DNA of 64,000 nt from Athripsodes cinereus (GCA_947579605.1 OX388312.1:22281313-22345312), one strand, 5' to 3'. Shown: positions 45,361-57,545, numbered from the stretch's first letter. A program made the numbers and translations. The notes: generated by a model from the sequence alone, not told the origin.

Positions 45361-48300
45361 ATTTACATCTAATGACTTCGAAAAGAAGTCGTTAGTTTCA
45401 TTGTTTAGTTTTTCTTTTTCTTTTCTTTTTTTCTTTCTGTGTTTGTACTGTACTGGCAATAATAATAATGAACTCAAAGATGGGCTGGTCAAGTACAAGA
45501 AATATGTTTAATGGTTATTATGTTATATTTTGTAAAATTTTATTGTATGTTGCCCATTTTTTAAAATAAATAAATAAAAAAATTAAAAAAAAATAAAATA
45601 AAAAGTATCTCACAGATTAAAAAAAAACTAAAATAAAATATTCTAACACGTTTACTAACAAACGGACTCAAATATTTCAAGATTTTCACAGTAGTACTAG
45701 AATCTTGAACATGGTCGTAAAATTATTAAGGGTAGGTACTTAACAGGTTTTTTATGCGACTGAAAATTTTAACAGTTCATAAAATTATATGTACTGGAAT
45801 ATTTTTTACGTTCGTATTATGGGTCTACCTATCTATTAAACCTATCAGAAAACTAAAGAAGGGTTATGTTGTAAAAATTTGGGCGAAACAGTGCTTAAAT
45901 ATAATGCCACGGAGTATAATGAATTAACTGACACAAAAAAGAGACATCGAGTTCAAATCTTTCTGATTTTTGCCTACTCCACCTTTGCGATATAAAAAGA
46001 TATAAACTAAGAAATAAACTTTATTGCGCATATAAGATATACCTACCTAGATAATAATTATAAACTCACAATGTTAGTCATAAACATTAGTGAATAAATC
46101 GCATGAAGGCTGAATATTATTTCAATTCCAAGTTCGTTTCATCAAAAATTGTGAATAAAAACTCGCGAAAGATTAAATTAGTTGTGAAAACTCTATTTTT
46201 TTTAATTTATTCATTAAAAACACTCAATATATAAAAATATATAATTATAATGTACAGTGTAGAAAAAAATATAAAACATTTCACTCAGTCGTCATCCAAA
46301 AGCCGTGCGTCACAATTAATAAACGTTATTTCAAATTTAATTTTATAATATAAAAAATATATATACATAAGAACATATTTATACTCTACTCTCTCGTATA
46401 AGGACAAATCGTGTTGAAATCGTCGAAGATCGATAACGACTTTTTTGCGTTTAAAAAATAAATCACTGACATTCAATGTGAGCTTGAAATACCATAATAT
46501 TAAATTCGTGGAGTTCGTTTGAAATGTTTTTTTGAAAATATTTACCGACATGACAAAAAATATCAGTGACCTTTCTTTTCAGACAATAATAATAATAATC
46601 ACACAAATAAATTAAGAAATTCGATACAATCTCAAAATATTATGTTTCAATAATACGAGTATTGATATTTGTTAAAAGAAGATGAACAAACATTCATATA
46701 TAACTTTTATCATTATTTTATTTTATTATTGTACTAGCATTCAACCCGATAAAAAAATCATTTAATTGATCTAAACATAAACTAAAGTTAAAGATTTATC
46801 ATGTGTTTACAATATATCAGCATTCGTAGTTGAAAAAAGGGAAATACAAAAATGGAAATGATACAACGTCGATGCATATTCAAAAAGAGACATGTGCGCA
46901 CATTATTATTTGGGCATACTCTTTAAAAACTGATCATAAGGGCATTAAAATTGTTGTTTGGACATTTTTTTGCATGTAATATTATTATTTTAGTATTGAA
47001 TTTTAATATTTGATACTGAGAATCACTTCATTAAATGTCATTATGAGTAGTTTATTCTAGAAATGTCAAAACATTTATGAATTCGCATACCCCTTTTTGA
47101 ATATGCAATGACGACAAATAGTTTTGAATCAATTATTCCATATTCAGGAAAATAATAATATCATCTCTAGAATGTTCTTGAGAAAATAACTACGAAATGA
47201 GTTTGTGTTGTTTTAATGGTGATGAATTTAACTAAGTGAAATGAATAAGAAACTATTATTTAATCAAAAAGTCAATTTGGGAACAGAAACTCATTTTATT
47301 GGATTACCTTTGCATAACCACTCATAATATAATATCTCTTTAATAAGTAGGATGAGTACACTTTTACTATCCTGTAATAATCTCAAAGGGTATAAGATTT
47401 CATAAATGGTGTGAGTTGTTCGTTTACTGTCTAGTTAAAAGCTTATAAACCAGTAATATTTTTATACAACATATTTACAAACAGACTGAAATGAATAAGT
47501 GTTGTGGCGTTATATAATAAGTCAAAGAACAATATAAAAAATAATATCATAAATCTTTTAATCACGTGGCCAGTATTGAACAGCTCAGCTGTTACCAAGC
47601 TCTTTTATACGAGTAGCATTGGATGACAATAATATTAAATAATAATAAAATTGATAAAGTTTTTGTCTATCTCAGTCTGTTAAACACTTTTTCCTACTCT
47701 TTCTTAAGAATATCACATTACATCCCGATCACTGTTACAATAACAGAAAATTATATTTTCCAATTCTCTTGTTAATTTTTATACCTATTTATTATGTTTT
47801 ATAGTATTAGCCTTTGGTCGTCTTTATTATGCTAAAAACACTTTTCATGTAACGCCAGTATGAGAAATAGTTTTTTGTTGGTGAAAGGTCAAGATTTATT
47901 TCAAGAACGTTTGGTCTACACCTTTATTCAGTATATACTTTTGTAAGTGCGTTGTTATTCCAGAGTATCTACAAGGACTCGCTACGATTTTGGCGAATAA
48001 AATAAAGTTTTTTTTCGAATAAGAAAGGAAAATGCGGTAGTATGGAGCGATGACACGTGCAAATAACGGGGTGGTTGTGTACTCGACTTAAAAGTTGCAA
48101 TGCTATGTTATATTTTTATTAATTTTGCTGGTTATTTTTTCTTGTACATAGCAAATTGACTAACTAAATACAGTAAAATATCAATATTTAGTATAGGAAC
48201 CAAATTATATAGGTACGTGTAGATCTCGACAAACTATTGAAATTATGCAAGAGTCAACTAACAAAAAGTTTTTTTTGCACTTACCTACCTACTATAAAAA

Positions 48301-48522
48301 AAAACATCTGTATTAGAGTCGTGAAAAAAAACTTAGTTAAATTTTGCTACAGACCTACAAACATATTATATATAGGCACTTAATGTGGCTTCAGTGTGTT
48401 CAGGGATATGTTGAGTTTATTACATAGATGAGATCTAGATCCCCAGATAAGGCCAAGAGTGGGAAACCTATGTATTCTTTAACGGTGAAATCACATTAAT
48501 AATCATCATCTTCCAGGTACCT
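45361..48522. other. Three-kilobase gene-free A+T-rich region
   Basis: An A-rich tail-like stretch at 45564-45606 ('AAATAAATAAATAAAAAAAT') may mark an old LINE 3' end. No other repeat or coding remnant is visible. Confidence 0.45.
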
Positions 48523-48615
48523 ATTGGGTTAGTTGGAAGATATCGCGTCCCTGCGATAAACTCGCCCATTGTCCAAAATTATTCGTTTATACCATGTTGT
48601 AATCTTATTTCTTTA
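48523..48615 (+). mobile_element. LINE 3'-UTR block, diverged
   Basis: 'GGGTTAGTTGGAAGATATCG', 'GCGTCCCTGCGATAAACTCG' and 'CCATGTTGTAATCTTATTTC' parallel 1645-1760. No coding part is attached. Confidence 0.4.
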
Positions 48616-48652
48616 TCCAAATATTTTGCACAATGAAGTTTATTATTATGGT

Positions 48653-48700
48653 GCACCCACCACATACACGATGTATGTGGTGGGTGCTGCTCTTAAAAAA
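48653..48700. repeat. Hairpin with 15-bp arms at a repeat end
   Basis: GCACCCACCACATAC (48653-48667) pairs exactly with GTATGTGGTGGGTGC (48673-48687) across ACGAT. The right arm and the following 'TGCTCTTAAAAAAA' match 37801-37832, where the left arm is absent. So the hairpin probably arose from an inverted duplication of a repeat end or from two insertions. Confidence 0.7.
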
Positions 48701-49332
48701 ATCATTAAAGAAAATATCAGGAAAGACTGTAGAATAAATTATGGACCTGTTTGATGAAGTTCCTTAACAATACAATTTTATTTACTGCCGAGATACTAAC
48801 TTAGTCGAGATATATAAAAAAAATGTTGTCTAGGGAATCGTGAACACTAAAAAAAGTTTATAATCTTTTTTTCAGTAAAGAATGTGTCAAGTGAAGCCTT
48901 TAAATTTGTTTTGTTTTTTTTTTCGTTATCCTCAACTCAAGCCAAGTAGTTCACCTGGGAATCAAGCGAACTCTTGACTTTGTTTTCAAATCATTAAACT
49001 TTTCACAGCACCTTGGCGACTGTTTATTTTTAAAAGAATGTAATTTTGTAAATCGTAAAATTTTTCATTCCGTTGTTGTTATTATTATTATAATGGATAA
49101 GTAGACACCAGACTATATGCAACTTGAAAAAAGGCAAAAATATGCATAAACGTATGCGAGAAAAACATTTAAAAATCAAAGGAAAACGCAAGTAAACAAG
49201 TATGAAAACTTGAAATTTAGATAAGCCTTTTAGATACACATGTTTTTAATATCTAGAGAGATAAAAAATCCACCATTCTTAAGGCAAAGAATCAACACTG
49301 ACAAAAAAAATAAGATGAAAAATGTAGTAAGA
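48701..49332. other. No gene seen
   Basis: A+T-rich DNA without an assignable feature. Confidence 0.5.
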
Positions 49333-49531
49333 TGGTGATGATGATGATGATTTTGGATGATTTTGTTTTGACGCTGTTTAACAGTCCCTAGACCGTCTCA
49401 AGGGTGCCGGTTTTGAGTGCAGTTTTCAATTTGCTTCTGAAGCTTGTGACAGTCTGATTGTCTCTCAATGGCACCGGTAGGCAATTCCACGTAACCGACC
49501 CAGCGACACCAAAAGCTCTCTCATAGAAGTT
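49333..49531 (-). mobile_element. LINE RT C-terminal end with ATC tail
   Basis: The minus strand from 49531 to the stop at 49388-49390 gives 'FYERAFGVAGSVTWNCLPVP', 'LRDNQTVTSFRSKLKTAL' and 'KTGTLETV'. This is the conserved end of many CR1- and Jockey-like LINE proteins ('AFSVAGP-LWNSLP--IR ... -FK--LK'). The A/T tail on the minus side is an ATC repeat (GAT repeat at 49333-49354 on the plus strand). Only the last 48 codons remain. The clade is tentative. Confidence 0.8.
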
Positions 49532-50969
49532 GGATATGAAATACTGGATATGAAATAAAAGTTATGGATATCGTTGAAATATTGATTACACTTATTTATT
49601 TGAATGGAGTAATTAAAATATTAAAATTATTGACACGATTAACAAGGACAATAACAAAACACCAAGTAATTGTATTTAATAAGTCGAAAAAAAATTAAAA
49701 CATAGACAAGCTTATGGTTTAGTAAATTTGAGATTACATAGGTATCATTTAATAGAAATAAATTTCCAAGAAATTTGTGATGTGGAGTTAATTTAAATTC
49801 TGCAATAAGGTAATAAATTGATGTGCTCAATCACCAAATAACTATAAAAATGTGCAAAAACTACTGTTAAAATGCTACGTTTGCATATGCAAGTGTGCAT
49901 ATGCATATTTTAATAAAACGTCTCTTGATAAGTCAGACGGAGATCGTTATGAAATAATGAAAATTTCTGACGTAAGCAATGAAGATTCGGGAAGATTATA
50001 CATAATATAACCACGTTTGTCTAAATATATGACGCGCTTAAAGAAAACTTTTACTATAAGTCTCGTTATATCCTAAGGTATCTGGATAAAATAAGGATTC
50101 TTGTTCAAAAAGTTTGATATTTAGTCATTTGAGTTCAGTTTACTGAACAAAGTCGATTTTTGTAGCTAACTGTGGTAACTGATTATAGTAATTTTAGATT
50201 TAATACAAGTTTGGACAATCAAAAACATACATTATTTTTTTTTTACGTGGCGGCAGTATTGCCATCCACACTTCTCAGCATTATACAACCAGATAAGTCT
50301 CCATATGATCAGTCATGGTCACACAAAAACTTAACAGTCTAATGCCGGGAAAAATTGACCTATCCAGATATACAGGATATTTTTCCTCAAGACTGAGACA
50401 TTTCTGGTAAGAGTGGAATCTTCGCTGGTCTACATGTTAAATGTATTAATTGTCAACATATTGTGTAACGACTGTTTGATTCTAAATATTGTAAAAATAA
50501 AATTAAAAAAAAAAAATATCAAAGGATTAGGCTCAAAACGCGGGATCAAAATACCAGCATTGTGCCTGAAATATCTGTGTTCAAAAACTTTTTTACAATA
50601 TTACAAGTGTTTATTATAATAGATTTTTGAATTTTAATATACAAATTAACCGGTAAATCTAATTATTGTAAATTATTTATTAAAGATTTCGGAGTTACCC
50701 CTGTAGCTGACATGACTAAAGGTATTATATAAACGGATCTAGAATGCCAAATATTTTTTATTTCTCCTGCTAGTTCTGTATATTTACGTATTTTTTCTCT
50801 TTTATTTGTTTTACAAATTCAGTATTTTATTTTATTCTTTTATCAAATTTTAACGATTGAATATGTTTAGTAGCCTTATTCATAAGTATTCAATACTACA
50901 TAATGACATTATTTATCTACACCATCACGAATAATGAAAATAAAAAAAATAACAATATGTAAGGTGAGT
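49532..50969. other. No gene seen
   Basis: A+T-rich. The palindromic word 'GCATATGCAAGTGTGCATATGC' region (about 49884-49907) is a small imperfect hairpin. Nothing else is recognised. Confidence 0.45.
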
Positions 50970-51050
50970 CTCTGTCTTTAAATCGGATGATCCTGGGTCT
51001 GATTTGATTTATTCCAGTACCAACCAACTCCACCCTCACTCCACAAGATT
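50970..51050 (+). mobile_element. SINE-like family C fragment
   Basis: 'GATCCTGGGTCTGATTTGAT' and 'TTATTCCAGTACCAACCAAC' match the minus strand at 4780-4815 ('GATCCTGGGTTTGATTCAAA'). The B box is degenerate. Confidence 0.4.
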
Positions 51051-52009
51051 TTTTTTTTCTATAAAAGTATTTGTGGTGAATTTGGATTAACTATATAATT
51101 ATCTTTAACACACAATCAAAATGATATTTTAAACGTCAAACAACTGATAACATTTTGATCACATGCATAGGTAGGTAATCAAAGTGAAAGGAATTATTTT
51201 AATCATAATAATTACTTTTGTATATTTTAGGGACAGATATTTCACAACAGTCAACAAAGGGATTTACAGCTGTCTAAAGTTCCCTGTGAGATTATTGTAA
51301 GATAATAATTATAATCTGCTTTCTGTTTACATTCAAATATTGAATCTGATAGTTACATAGTTACCTACATTATTATAACTTGGCAGCCTTACAAACTTTC
51401 AAACAAGTTAAAGCAGAATAAAATAATAAATTAATGAAATACCTAAATTTTAATAACAATGAACCCATTAAAGTATTTAATTACAACATAGGATTTCTGA
51501 AAAGTAAGTTTAGGAACAATCAATTGGTTTGCGCAATATTTGGCAGACATTTCTTCCCTTGGTGTCAACTACAGATTTGAAATAAGCCCGTCATCAATCA
51601 AACAACTAAGGCACTGCCACTTAAATATGTCAGCAATACAGTATTATGTATGGTGAATGTATTATTAAGTATACCAATTAGAGATGGACCGATTACCAAT
51701 TTGGCAGACTAGATGGTTAGTCAGTGCTCAATTTAGGCAAATAGTCATGTCGGTCATACCGATTATTGACTTCAATTAAGCTTTCGTACGTTTGGTAACA
51801 TAATATTTTGTATAATTCAAGAGTTTTTTTTTTATTTTTAGATTAAACAGTGCTCAATAATATATTTTTATATTTTATATAATAAAATTAATAATAGCTT
51901 GTATTCATTTTTTGATTATTTTCGATTTGCAGGGAACAACAAAAACTAACAAAAAATACGGGCAACTTATTATTTTATTGCCTTCTTTTCTTTTGATCTT
52001 TATGTGTCT
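51051..52009. other. No gene seen
   Basis: A+T-rich DNA without an assignable feature. Confidence 0.5.
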
Positions 52010-52165
52010 GGGTTGTCCTGATTGTCCTGGGTCTGGGTGTTACATGTATATGTGTTTAGTGCATTGTATATGTGTATCGTCGTGTTAGTACCCATAATAC
52101 AAGATTCATATCTTAGTTTGGGACTATCTCGGTCTGTGTGAATTGTCTGTACATGTTATGATTAG
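52010..52165 (+). mobile_element. SINE family 2 tail or related LINE 3' end
   Basis: 'TGTGTTTAGTGCATTGTATA', 'AGTACCCATAATACAAGATT', 'TTAGTTTGGGACTATCTCGG' and 'TCTGTGTGAATTGTCTG' align with the minus strand of 39250-39400. The tRNA-like head is absent. From memory this block is widespread in Lepidoptera as a SINE or LINE 3' end. A LINE coding remnant on the other strand begins 30 bases downstream. Confidence 0.65.
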
Positions 52166-52194
52166 TCTTTCACTAACTAATAACTTATTTACTT

Positions 52195-52550
52195 TTACTT
52201 TTCGAGTCCGGAATTAAGACCTTGCCACTCGCCATCATCACTCAAATTACATGCATCACACATTAGCGGGCATTGCAATAACTGAGAATCACTATGCACC
52301 TCCTCGCAGTCACCATCCCAAAAGCCCCATCTCTGCTGGTTACTTCTGCACCTAGTCAACCCAACCCTCAGTCTGTTTAGTGTCTTCCACGTGGGGTAGC
52401 TCAAACTATGCACGGTGTTTGTGCTTTCGGATGGCATCATCCATGGATTGCTAATTATAATAACATCACTAACTAATTGCCGATTATAAATATGGCCGGA
52501 TAGTTCTCGTTCCCGACTAGTATAGTCTATATCTAACACGAATGGTGGTA
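52195..52550 (-). mobile_element. LINE C-terminal region with 'TLNRLR' motif
   Basis: The minus frame 52195-52539 (114 codons) includes 'YPTWKTLNRLRVGLTRCRSN', 'QQRWGFWDGDCEEVHSDSQ' and 'LLQCPLMCDACNLSDD'. The pattern W-TLNRLR-G--RC---(6-8)-W-------C-C----(8-10)-H----C is the C-terminal signature of Jockey-like and related LINE proteins, here with one of the usual cysteines replaced (D-C-E in place of C-C). The RT domain is lost. The frame is open but short. Family assignment is at the level of superfamily only. Confidence 0.8.
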
Positions 52551-52559
52551 TAATTTCTT

Positions 52560-52859
52560 ATACATATATTATATACTAATCGTATAATATTGTAGCACAT
52601 ATTGAACGGATTGTATTTTTACTTATCATCGTACGTTTTGTGAATTGGATATCCATTAATACATCATTATAAGACATTATATGAGGTTGTCAAAATATTA
52701 TCAATTTATGCTCAATATTTCTCTATTATATTCTCAACTGTGTTACTGGTTATTATGCCAATCATTACAAAGCATCTTAAAATTATAAACTATAGGTACA
52801 ATTCAAAGCGAGAGAGAGTTTATCGCTAAATTGTGTTATCTTCCAGCTAATCGAGGTAT
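52560..52859. other. No gene seen
   Basis: A+T-rich. Confidence 0.5.
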
Positions 52860-53215
52860 TAGGTATCTTTTTTATTATCGCTGAAATGAAAACATTATTT
52901 ATCGTGCTCGCCTACCTTTTGCAAGACACTCGATTTGTTACGGAAAAGTTTTTACAAAGATGTTTTATTAACCTTTTAAAATTTTCTATGTTTACACAAT
53001 TTGTATAAACATGGTTCTCCGATCAAGATGTCTGGTTAGTTTTTTCATCTGCGCGTTGGGCCCAAATCCAGCTAAACAATAAAAAATAGTGAATATTCTA
53101 AACATTTGTATTTCAAATCATTTTTATTGTTTACGGATACCTGCTTTTTACATAATACTGAAAAACTTATGGACGAGAGAGAGATCTACTCTTTGTCTGA
53201 AAACAGTACGATTTT
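52860..53215 (-). repeat. Repeat A distal blocks around a repeat B-like piece
   Basis: 'TTATCGCTGAAATGAAAAC' and 'CCTACCTTTTGCAAGACACT' (about 52870-52935), and 'ACCTGCTTTTTACATAATAC' with 'GAGAGAGAGATCTACTCTTT' (about 53138-53195), are two versions of the distal half of repeat A. Between them, 53009-53100 ('ACATGGTTCTCCGATCAAGA', 'GGGCCCAAATCCAGCTAAAC') matches 57518-57600. So a repeat B-type element probably sits inside or beside repeat A. Confidence 0.5.
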
Positions 53216-54137
53216 TTTCTCAAAATTCATCCCAATTTTCATTGTGAATGTATATTCATTAACTTGAATCCCTAGGCTGGTTCATTACATAATTACGTGA
53301 AACATGATCATCTCTTAAGGGTTTAAGTAATAGAGACTAGATGGTTTTATAACTAAGACCACTTTCTTGAAATTTAGAGATGTGATTAAAGTGATAAGCT
53401 TAACAATTATATTCCTAGTTGGGGTGTAGCTTGAGTGAGTTACTCCTTCTCTAGTCCATCTGTTAATGAAACCTTTTAACGTACAAGATGTCTGTAAATT
53501 ATGTATAATTTCATGAAGATAGAGATTCCGTTTATTATTCCGGATTAGTAAATTGAATTTTCTTAATAAAATATTTGTCCAACTTTGCCATAAACTGTCC
53601 ACAAATTTTTGTTCGCTTCATACATAACTTTTCGTGTGTGGGGTGTCCTAATTATATAATGGCTGTGAGACATAAAGCCTATTTGGAAGATATACATATA
53701 TATGTAAATGGGGTGAAAAATTTACTCCATTTCACTGCGTACAGTTAGACAGAAACGTGGCTCATGCCTTTGCATATAGTACGAGACTTGGTCCGTCGCT
53801 AAAATATGCAGTCATATATGATCTTTCGTCCATGGAATGCATGTTTTTTTTCTGCATGCGTTTCGGTTTTTTTTTCGGCATTCATATAAAAATAGACTGT
53901 AAAAGATGCTCATTACACCCATTCATTTATACCATCATAGTATACATTTATTTATTTGCTTTAATGCTGTTATGCACATAACAGCCAGACAGCCTTTTTA
54001 CCGATACATCTTCAAACACATGCATTTACATAAAAAAAAACTGGAAACAAAAAACAGATGGCTTACACACCTTTATCGCTTAGTGAAAGAACTTAAATAT
54101 TTTACTTGACATTTAACGAATAGGTATCTGTTTTTTG
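53216..54137. other. No gene; worn repeat A traces
   Basis: 'TATACCATCATAGTATACAT' (53928-53947) and 'ACACACCTTTATCGCTTAGT' (about 54065-54084) suggest a strongly decayed repeat A. No coding supported. Confidence 0.4.
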
Positions 54138-54640
54138 AGCAGGTGCCTTCCTCCTTCGATTCTTTGAAGAACTTCTTCGTTTGTGATGTGGTCTCTCCAG
54201 GAAATTCCTAATAGTCTTCTATAGGTCCACATCTCTAACGCCTCTAGTCTTCGTTTATCTCTTGATCTTGTCAGAAAGGCGTGCAAGGTGGATCGGCCAT
54301 GTAATACGACAAGAAGAAAATTCCTAATAGTCTTCTATAGGTCCACATCTCAAACGCCTCTAGTCTTCGTTTATCTCAAGATCCTGTCAGAAAGGCGTGC
54401 AAGGTGGATCGGCCATGTAATACGACAAGAAGGCCTTTTGCATGCCGTAATGGAGGGTATGACCGAGGGGACAAACTCTAGGGGACGCCCGCGCCGAGAG
54501 TACCTGGAGGATCTGTTGGTGGACATGCGCTGCTCATCATATGCAGAATTCAAAAGAACCGCACAAGACAGGGAGGAGTGGAGGAGAAGAATTAAAGAGA
54601 TAATTGCTGCAAACCAATCCCAGGATTGAAACCAGAGAGA
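54138..54640 (+). mobile_element. LINE 3' end with inverted 5' segment (twin-primed)
   Basis: The right part, 54388-54629, encodes a LINE C-terminus: 'ERRARWIGHVIRQEG', 'GRPRREYLEDLLVDMR', 'AQDREEWRRRIKEII'. The left part, 54138-54268, encodes on the minus strand the segment that should lie directly upstream: 'RRLEALEMWTYRRLLGIS', 'WRDHITNEEVLQRI'. The upstream piece is therefore inverted against the downstream piece, with break points close together, which is the classic product of twin priming during LINE insertion. In addition the junction is duplicated in tandem (two 116-base units, 54201-54432). The element ends in 'AACCAGAGAGAGAGAAA'. RT motifs are missing. Confidence 0.8.
54201..54432. 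repeat. Tandem duplication, 2 x 116 bp, across a LINE junction
   Basis: Unit 1 (54201-54316) and unit 2 (54317-54432) are about 97% alike by eye ('ATCTCTAACGCC' against 'ATCTCAAACGCC', 'CTCTTGATCTTG' against 'CTCAAGATCCTG'). Each holds the end of the inverted LINE piece and the start of the forward piece. Confidence 0.85.
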
Positions 54641-54720
54641 GAGAAATCTGTTTTTTAGAAGACACTCAAAACTTACAAAAAAAGAGGGAGATCTACTTGA
54701 AAATAAGTTTATTATTGCAA
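54641..54720 (-). repeat. Repeat A distal block
   Basis: 'CTGTTTTTTAGAAGACACTC', 'AAAACTTACAAAAAAAGAGG' and 'GAGATCTACTTG' match the distal half of repeat A at 3690-3735 and 53145-53195. With 'GGTATCTGTTTTTTGAGCAG' at 54123-54142 it flanks the LINE on both sides: 'CTGTTTTTTGA' and 'CTGTTTTTTAG' may be the target duplication of a LINE that inserted into repeat A. Confidence 0.5.
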
Positions 54721-56959
54721 ACGTTAATTCAAAATTTCGAAACCGTCTTTACCTAATGTTGAGAGCGGCGAAGATAGTTTAATTTAAAAAAAATACTAAC
54801 AAAATCACAGTATGAAATATTATGTGGTATCCATTTCATATTATTTTAATATAGATGATAATAATATTATATGGGACCAAGTAAATAGAAGCGTGCAGAT
54901 GATGGCGAGAATTTTCGTACATATGTTATAATATTTCGGTTAAAACAGATGTGTTTGTAATGTGGTATCTCAAATACATGACCAAAAACATGGACCCGAT
55001 TCCTGATATCATATTATACTTATTCAACTATGCAAAACATAATACATACACTCAGTGGCGCAACTGTATCATTCATAATAATCGTAAACTTTCGTGTATC
55101 ATTCTAGAATACATCCACGAATGACATTTCGATTTTCCAATCGATAGATACAAGGTCGAAATCCCGCTTCTTTTCATTTCCTTCGCATTCAAAACATAAC
55201 TTTGTTGTTCATGATGATGTTTGCTAGGTGTTTTTTTTTTCGCATTTTTAAAACCTAGAGGAAAATCTGCATACTTTGTTAATATGGACGATACGCCATT
55301 GAATGTGCTTTGAACGTTCATAGAATCTCTTGACACCAATAACACTAAACCGCATAGTTGTACTACATACACATAATATGTAGGTATACGTATGTAGTAG
55401 TCACCAACATAAATATCATATTACATAATATTATATTAATATCCTTTACTTATATAATTATCTATAATTTCATTATTATAATATCCTAATTCTAAAGTAA
55501 TATTTTATATCTCTACCAGCTTTCCCACGATGGTAACAAATATAATAGTGAAAATGTTCTCGCGGGGAAAACTGGTGGAGAATAGATGAATAAATAGCAA
55601 TGAAATCATACCATCAAAAATGTTTTGAAATATTATACTTTAATACAGTAAATAAAAAATCATTAATTGTGAGTAGGCACTAACCCGAAAGGCCTCTGAA
55701 TCCAATAATGTTCGCAGAGAAAGTATTCTAGTGTTTTATTTTCAATCTATTTAAATTACATTAAAATGAACTTTCACAAAGCTGTTCCAAGTACATACGA
55801 CACATTCATTATTATGTAAATTACATTTTATAGATCAATTACATTATGAATATTAGGGTAACATCAAGGAGAGGAGGATCATCATATCATCTTGGTAGGT
55901 ACAAGAATGTAGTCACTTATTAGGCTCTACTCTGATGTCATTATGATAATGATATTATGAAGTGTATCAGGTACACATAAGTGGTAAATGGTGGTACGTA
56001 CTGTATGTAATATCTACAATCACTTACGATACAATATTAATAGGTAAGTACCCACCTATAATATCATATTATTGCTAATGTGTCATGATCACGTTTAATA
56101 GTACCGAATGCCTACATAGGTGGTTATGATCGTTACTTAACCAGTGTTCTCAATTTCATAGTTACCTTAGTACTTTAAACTACGAAATTATCGTAATATG
56201 AATCATTGATTTAGTACACTGAAATATTTTCACAGAGCAGTAGCTAGAGAGACCTAAATTTCTAAAAGAGAGTAAATTTAACGTTGAGATATGGTATGCA
56301 TAATGCATGTCTTAATTATTGAATTTACGGAGAGGACAATTTGTATGTCTACTGCCTACCACCTTTGATGTTGAGTGATGGCTTGGATTAAAATATCTTG
56401 GTAGAAAATGAATATTAAATTTGAATTGGAAATGTACACAGACACGTTTACTTCAATGTGAGAAATTAGATATATCAATTAAAGTAATAATTAAATGTAG
56501 GACTCAGTTGTACATTATGGATTGAAACATCACATATCAATATTTAGACAGTGCTATCCTTATAAATGTAAATAACGAATTATTAAACTGTCAGTTGATT
56601 TCATTATTGGAAATGATAACGGTATTATTAAATCAAGGCAATGCTATTCGTAAAATTAATCAATGTGACATTGTTTAGCCATCGTTCAGCATTTCAAATG
56701 TAATCAATATTCAGTGCACGCACTTAGTTTTGTTAAATAAACAGCGTTGATACGCAGATACAGATTATTCAAATGACCGAATAATACATAAACCTGAGAC
56801 CTATCTACATATATTTCACTACTTAGACTTTATAAATACGAATTTATCTAACTGTTTTAGGATGATTATGTTTTTATTTAAACTTTGGACACAAATAATT
56901 CTGCATATAAATTTGAAATGAAATAAACTCTTCGATTTCATATACTCGTAAACTACTGC
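54721..56959. other. Gene-free A+T-rich DNA
   Basis: A 99-codon minus frame (55073-55372) has no known domain and no repeat support. The rest is A+T-rich with many ATTATAATAT words. Confidence 0.5.
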
Positions 56960-57035
56960 TATACTATCACGGCACATCCATAATACATATATTATAAGGT
57001 ATCCAGCAGACCAGCTGCGTGTGACTTACATTAGA
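56960..57035 (-). repeat. Repeat A, fragment
   Basis: 'TACTATCACGGCACATCCAT' and 'TATCCAGCAGACCAGCTGCG' are the hairpin half of repeat A, with an A+T-rich insertion in the hairpin. Confidence 0.5.
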
Positions 57036-57102
57036 TTCTATTCTACATACTAACCTTAGAAAATAAACTAACTTAGCCAAAAGCATAAAAGTAAAGTATC
57101 TT

Positions 57103-57118
57103 AACATACCTTATTAAT
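57103..57118 (+). repeat. 16-bp direct repeat, left copy
   Basis: AACATACCTTATTAAT, repeated exactly at 57606-57621 on the far side of the palindromic element. Candidate target-site duplication. Confidence 0.6.
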
Positions 57119-57545
57119 CAGAAACCTCAATTGGAGAACCATGTCTACACAATGCAACATTGTGTAAAATCTAATCGGAAGAAGTGAGATAGGTGTCCCA
57201 ACGCTTACGAATTGGCTCTAGGCTGGTTTAAGTGATCACTTTCGGTGTCCATGGACAACGTTCACCAATTCCACCATTCCACTAATCGAGAGACGCTTTA
57301 TGCAAACCTTTGAATCAACCATCTTTTTGGGATCTCATTTTTCAGATCTCAAATGGATCGCGATCTCCCGTCTAAATGGCGCCTGAACAATTAAGTTCAA
57401 TACTTTATCGGATGCTAGTTCGACCAATCAGCAACAAAGCCTAGAGCCAATTCGCAAGCGTTGGGACACCTTTCTCACTTCTTCCGATTAGATTTTACAC
57501 AATGTTGCATTGTGCAGACATGGTTCTTCAATCGAGGATTCTGAT
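57117..57545. mobile_element. Repeat B palindromic element, about 430 bp
   Basis: The left arm (about 57117-57222) and right arm (about 57442-57545) are inverted copies sharing 'GAACCATGTCTRCACAATGC', 'AACATTGTGTAAAATCTAAT', 'CGGAAGAAGTGAGA' and 'GTGTCCCAACGCTTRCGAAT'. The spacer (57223-57441) has no coding. Direct repeats 'AACATACCTTATTAAT' lie outside it (57103-57118 and 57606-57621). The family also includes 18991-19181 and pieces at 4583, 32265, 33660 and 53009. Confidence 0.7.

Noticed and set aside
45027..45498. Overlapping minus-strand frames of 86-101 codons
   Set aside because: They run through a worn repeat A copy and A+T-rich DNA; no known domain.
55073..55372. 99-codon minus-strand frame as a gene
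   Set aside because: No recognisable domain, no conserved neighbour, no splice evidence.
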